A DNA stretch of 19,753 nucleotides from Asparagopsis taxiformis (lineage: Eukaryota; Rhodophyta; Florideophyceae; Bonnemaisoniales; Bonnemaisoniaceae). Shown one piece after another: positions 17,243-19,753 of this stretch (position 1 is its first letter; each line of letters opens with the position of its first letter). The notes under the pieces were generated by a model. The model saw nothing but the letters and a program-made list of their open reading frames with translations. It had not been told where the DNA came from and searched no databases. The stretch covers positions 1 to 19,753 of the forward strand of contig JALQPE010000387.1 of the NCBI GenBank assembly GCA_030407315.1, in the 5' to 3' direction. Made by a program: the position numbers and the translations under genes.

Positions 17243-17419
17243 ATTTCTGTTGAGGTGAATTTTGTAATAGATGGAAGTAGATAGGTGCGAGACATCAGGA
17301 AACCAGTCAGACGATAGTGTCAAGTCGAAGGAACAGCGCAGAGACAGGTAGTGGAATAGTCGAAGTAGGAAGGGGCGAGGGTATCCGTCTTTTACTAGAA
17401 ATTGATGGCCACAGGAGCT

Positions 17420-17941
17420 CTAGAATGGAATACCCAGGAACAGGATAACTACGGATAGGTGTGCTTTATCATTTTTGCTCCGGACTGCAGGTGGCAGGTG
17501 GAGGAGAGGGTGGGTGGGTAGTGTCTGAATCCGCATTGAAGCCAAGACGAGAGATAGCCTCATAGCCAATGTCTTCAAGCTCCTGGCATATAGTAGTACC
17601 ACTGAAAATACAGCAAGGTAAGCGTAGATGTAGTGTACCAAACGTCTCTGCGGTTGATAGAGGCTGGAAAGTGCTGTAACAAGCTCGGCGCTGAATACGT
17701 CTCCACAGTAACGAAAACGTTGCTCCATAAGTAACAGTAGCCTTATCACGTAGGTGGAAAGAGTCCACGATGCTAGACTGTGATAGTTGGCTAAGACATA
17801 GGGGATGTAAAATGTATTGTTGACATGGTCAAACTCGTAGGAGTCTCTGCAAAGAACTGTCATACGTTGGTCTGGCTGGACAGGACGTAAGCAGATGAGC
17901 GACGAGAAATGCGGAAGAAGGAGCATCATGAGAGCAGTCAA
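17420..17941 (-). pseudogene. Minus-strand open frame of 173 codons, hydrophobic helices, unrecognised
   Basis: The frame is open from an ATG at 17941 to 17420 and contains several hydrophobic stretches (YVIRLLLLMEQ, YAYLAVFSVVLLYA). The frame next door (17829-18014) also looks partly coding, so a longer frameshifted gene reading leftwards from about 18784 is possible. No motif is recognised. It is convergent with the 15667-17192 gene. The composition alone is moderately protein-like, and chance cannot be excluded. Confidence 0.25.
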
Positions 17942-18050
17942 CGTCGACTAGATTTCCTAAAATTCGGACAATCGATGAGCTGCCTCCATCGCGTTCCGCC
18001 CTGCTCTTCACCAAATTTTCTGGAACCCGTGTTGCGAGGTACCTATGGAG

Positions 18051-18784
18051 TCACATAGTGCCTGAAAGGTGGGGAAAATGATGGAAAGATCCGATCATTT
18101 CCAGAGGGAAAGGTGATGTCCTCAAAGGACGGCAGGAAGAGAACATCACGATTCTCTTTCGCCTTGCATTGAATGGCAATAGTGCGGAATGAGCAAGGGA
18201 GCAGTCAGCCTGTACTCTGATTTCTTCTTGCGATGTTTGTCGCATTCCCCTGGAGTGCTCGGTTTTGTCATCCGGGGAGAGGGGCTTGTCCGTGTACACA
18301 CCAAGCTTCTGAAACAGAATGCTACATACAGTCAGAGCAGAGGAGGTCATGGAGCTGTTGGAATCGAATGGAGGGGGAAGAGGATGTTTGGCAGCTGACC
18401 AGCTTTCCAATCTTGCCAGCATTTCTGCTATGGTCTTCTTCATTTGATCCGCAGTGCAATCTTGAAGGATGCCGCGGTGGCGGGGTGGCGAGTGTGGTCA
18501 ATGCCGTAGTCCGGGTCTCTCTCTGCTGGGGATGCAGGTGAGTCATACTGCGAAGCTCACCACTTCGCCACGGGAGAACCCTTCGGAATCCTTGTCGACG
18601 AGCTCGTTACGATCTGAAATCTTGACTTGAGAAGGGTAGAGTCGAAACCATATTCAGCTTTGTATTCGAGCAATGCATGGAGGAATGGGTCTGTTTCGGT
18701 CTTGACCTGAGTAATTTCCTTGACGATTGCAGACCACCACACAATTTTTCGTTTCCCCAAACGGCCGAAGTTCCCATTGAACTT
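18051..18784 (-). pseudogene. Minus-strand coding remnant, frameshifted, unrecognised
   Basis: Reading leftwards from 18784, one frame gives FGRLGKRKIVWWSAIVKEI and LLEYKAEYGFDSTLLKSRFQ, ending in a stop at 18557-18559. Overlapping sense in other frames continues with NELVDKDSEGFSRGEVVSF, then DPDYGIDHTRHPATAASFK, then MKKTIAEMLARLESW (ATG at 18443) to a stop at 18051-18053. The pieces join smoothly as protein but not in one frame, as expected for a pseudogene or for uncorrected single-base errors; short introns are another possibility. The WWxAIV segment recalls small nucleic-acid or chromatin modules but is too short to name. Confidence 0.35.
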
Positions 18785-19329
18785 CTATAACGTCGTTTGG
18801 AGCGAGAGGAAGCATGTTGGGATAGCTATGGATAGAATTGTTGTATTAGTGAAAGCCTAACCGTTACCTTCTGCTAAAGAGTAGTATATACTAGGAGGAT
18901 TGGAAAGGTCCAGAAGAGATGTTTAGGTGGTGTAGAAATAGAATGGACAATTGACAAAATTGACACGTCAGTGTGGATGATGTCTGCCATGAACTGATTG
19001 CAGCATAAAATTTGATGTGAATAATCGTTCTAGAAGTGAATGTCGGATGCATACGATTGGACTACAAAGATACGCTTAGAGATGTTACGGGGCCCAATAA
19101 ATTGCATGGAAAAATATTTTGAGATTACTTTAGTATTACATTGATTATTGAGCTAACAGTCGATGTAGTTATCTTGTAAAGGTTCGGACAGGGGTGGAAA
19201 GGAAACAGCCACCGAAGTGCTACCACTCGCTGACACTTTGTTTTAAACAACCAACTTCTGCTTTGCGCCACCCTGGTCAAGCAGCAACCAACTATCCCTT
19301 TCTTAAAAACTCTACCTTTGTTTCTGGCC
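18785..19329. other. AT-rich intergenic stretch between divergent coding remnants
   Basis: No gene is supported. It separates a minus-strand remnant from the plus-strand gene starting at 19330, so it could hold promoters for both. The last 130 bases turn pyrimidine-rich on the plus strand (AACCAACTTCTGC, CTATCCCTTTC), the look of a leader just before an ATG. Confidence 0.4.
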
Positions 19330-19736
19330 ATGGAAGGAACGTTCCACAATCACGGTGAAAAGCACGACGGATGGGTGTTCATCGACCCCAATCAAGTCAG
19401 CAAATATCGTATCCTTTCGCGATGTTGATGCACAGTCATGTGGAAGCGCTCATGGAGAGCATTCGCAACAGCGGGTTATGACACAGCTCATCCCGAGGAC
19501 GCAGTTTTCGAGAAGGCGTTCTGGAGATATTGGATGGAGCGCACCGCTGCATGGCAATTGTACGGGGAATGGAGAAGGGCGTCTTCCTCCTGGCGTTACG
19601 ATTCCTATGCGAGAAGAGTCTATCGTGTGCGGACACCAACAGCAGTTACTGCTGTGTGCTGGACCGTGTGAGAGCGACGACATCCAACGACATTGCAGGC
19701 CTGCAAAGGCGCATGATGTGTTTGTTGAGTATCTGA
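19330..19736 (+). pseudogene. ParB/sulfiredoxin-like domain gene start, three frameshifts
   Basis: The ATG at 19330 lies in GGCCATGG, a strong eukaryotic initiation context, after a pyrimidine-rich leader. Protein-like sense hops between frames: frame 1 at 19330-19420 (GWVFIDPNQVSKYRILSR), frame 3 at 19422-19475 (HVEALMESIRNSG), frame 1 at about 19474-19508 (GYDTAHPEDAVF), and frame 3 from about 19509 (GVLEILDGAHRCMAIVRG) to a stop at 19734-19736. Together they follow the ParB/Srx order: a strand with D-P-N-Q, a helix with L-x3-I-x2-G, then the DG-HR-A box seen in ParB-type and sulfiredoxin-type nucleotide-binding domains. Three indels in about 100 nt imply a pseudogene or sequence errors. 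The gene may continue past the window. Confidence 0.45.
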
Positions 19737-19753
19737 TGATCGCCGTTGATCTC

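Overview
The window reads as nuclear DNA from a eukaryote whose genome is rich in transposons. There are no bacterial operons, ribosome-binding sites, rRNA, tRNA or CRISPR arrays. It contains a chromodomain-bearing Ty3/gypsy retrotransposon, long palindromic repeats, and coding sequences broken by single-base frameshifts. The host cannot be named from sequence alone. Retroelements of this style occur in fungi, oomycetes and algae (red algae are one possibility), and that placement is a guess.

Layout. Positions 1-8565 are GC-rich and unusually full of ACG/CGT. They hold a decayed gag (1-1226), a long pol frame carrying protease, reverse transcriptase, RNase H and the integrase zinc-binding domain (to about 4670), and the rest of the integrase plus a chromodomain in another frame (4673-5755). 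About 2.5 kb of non-coding sequence of the same composition follows, with a 350-bp tandem duplication. A possible truncated minus-strand host gene tail lies at 8297-8565. At 8566 the composition changes abruptly. The new sequence starts with CACTACGGTGTTGA and continues into a field of short GACAGT/ACTGTC palindromes, including a 35-bp tandem array. This looks like the end of a CACTA-type DNA transposon with its subterminal repeats. Behind it come non-coding AT-rich DNA, a 70-bp near-perfect palindrome, and a stop-riddled charged or coiled-coil pseudogene (10848-12279).

Positions 12377-14766 are a tandem array of about 1.07-kb units. Each begins with a cluster of nested palindromes, and unit 2 also carries a 90-bp perfect palindrome. 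The third unit is cut off at 14767 by a second copy of the CACTACGGTGTTGA terminus, again followed by ACAGT palindromes. The two intact units show what the site looked like before the junction formed. Behind this second terminus are an unrecognised plus-strand gene of about 510 codons (coiled coil, nuclear localisation signal, novel C-terminal domain; one frameshift) at 15667-17192, convergent minus-strand coding remnants (17420-18784), and the start of a frameshifted gene with a ParB/sulfiredoxin-like DG-HR motif at 19330.

How the parts relate. The retrotransposon supplied its own replication and integration proteins and is now broken. The two CACTA-like termini suggest a second, poorly described DNA-transposon family. 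The unknown gene and the ParB-like fragment may be its cargo or may be host genes; the far end of the element is not visible, so this stays open.
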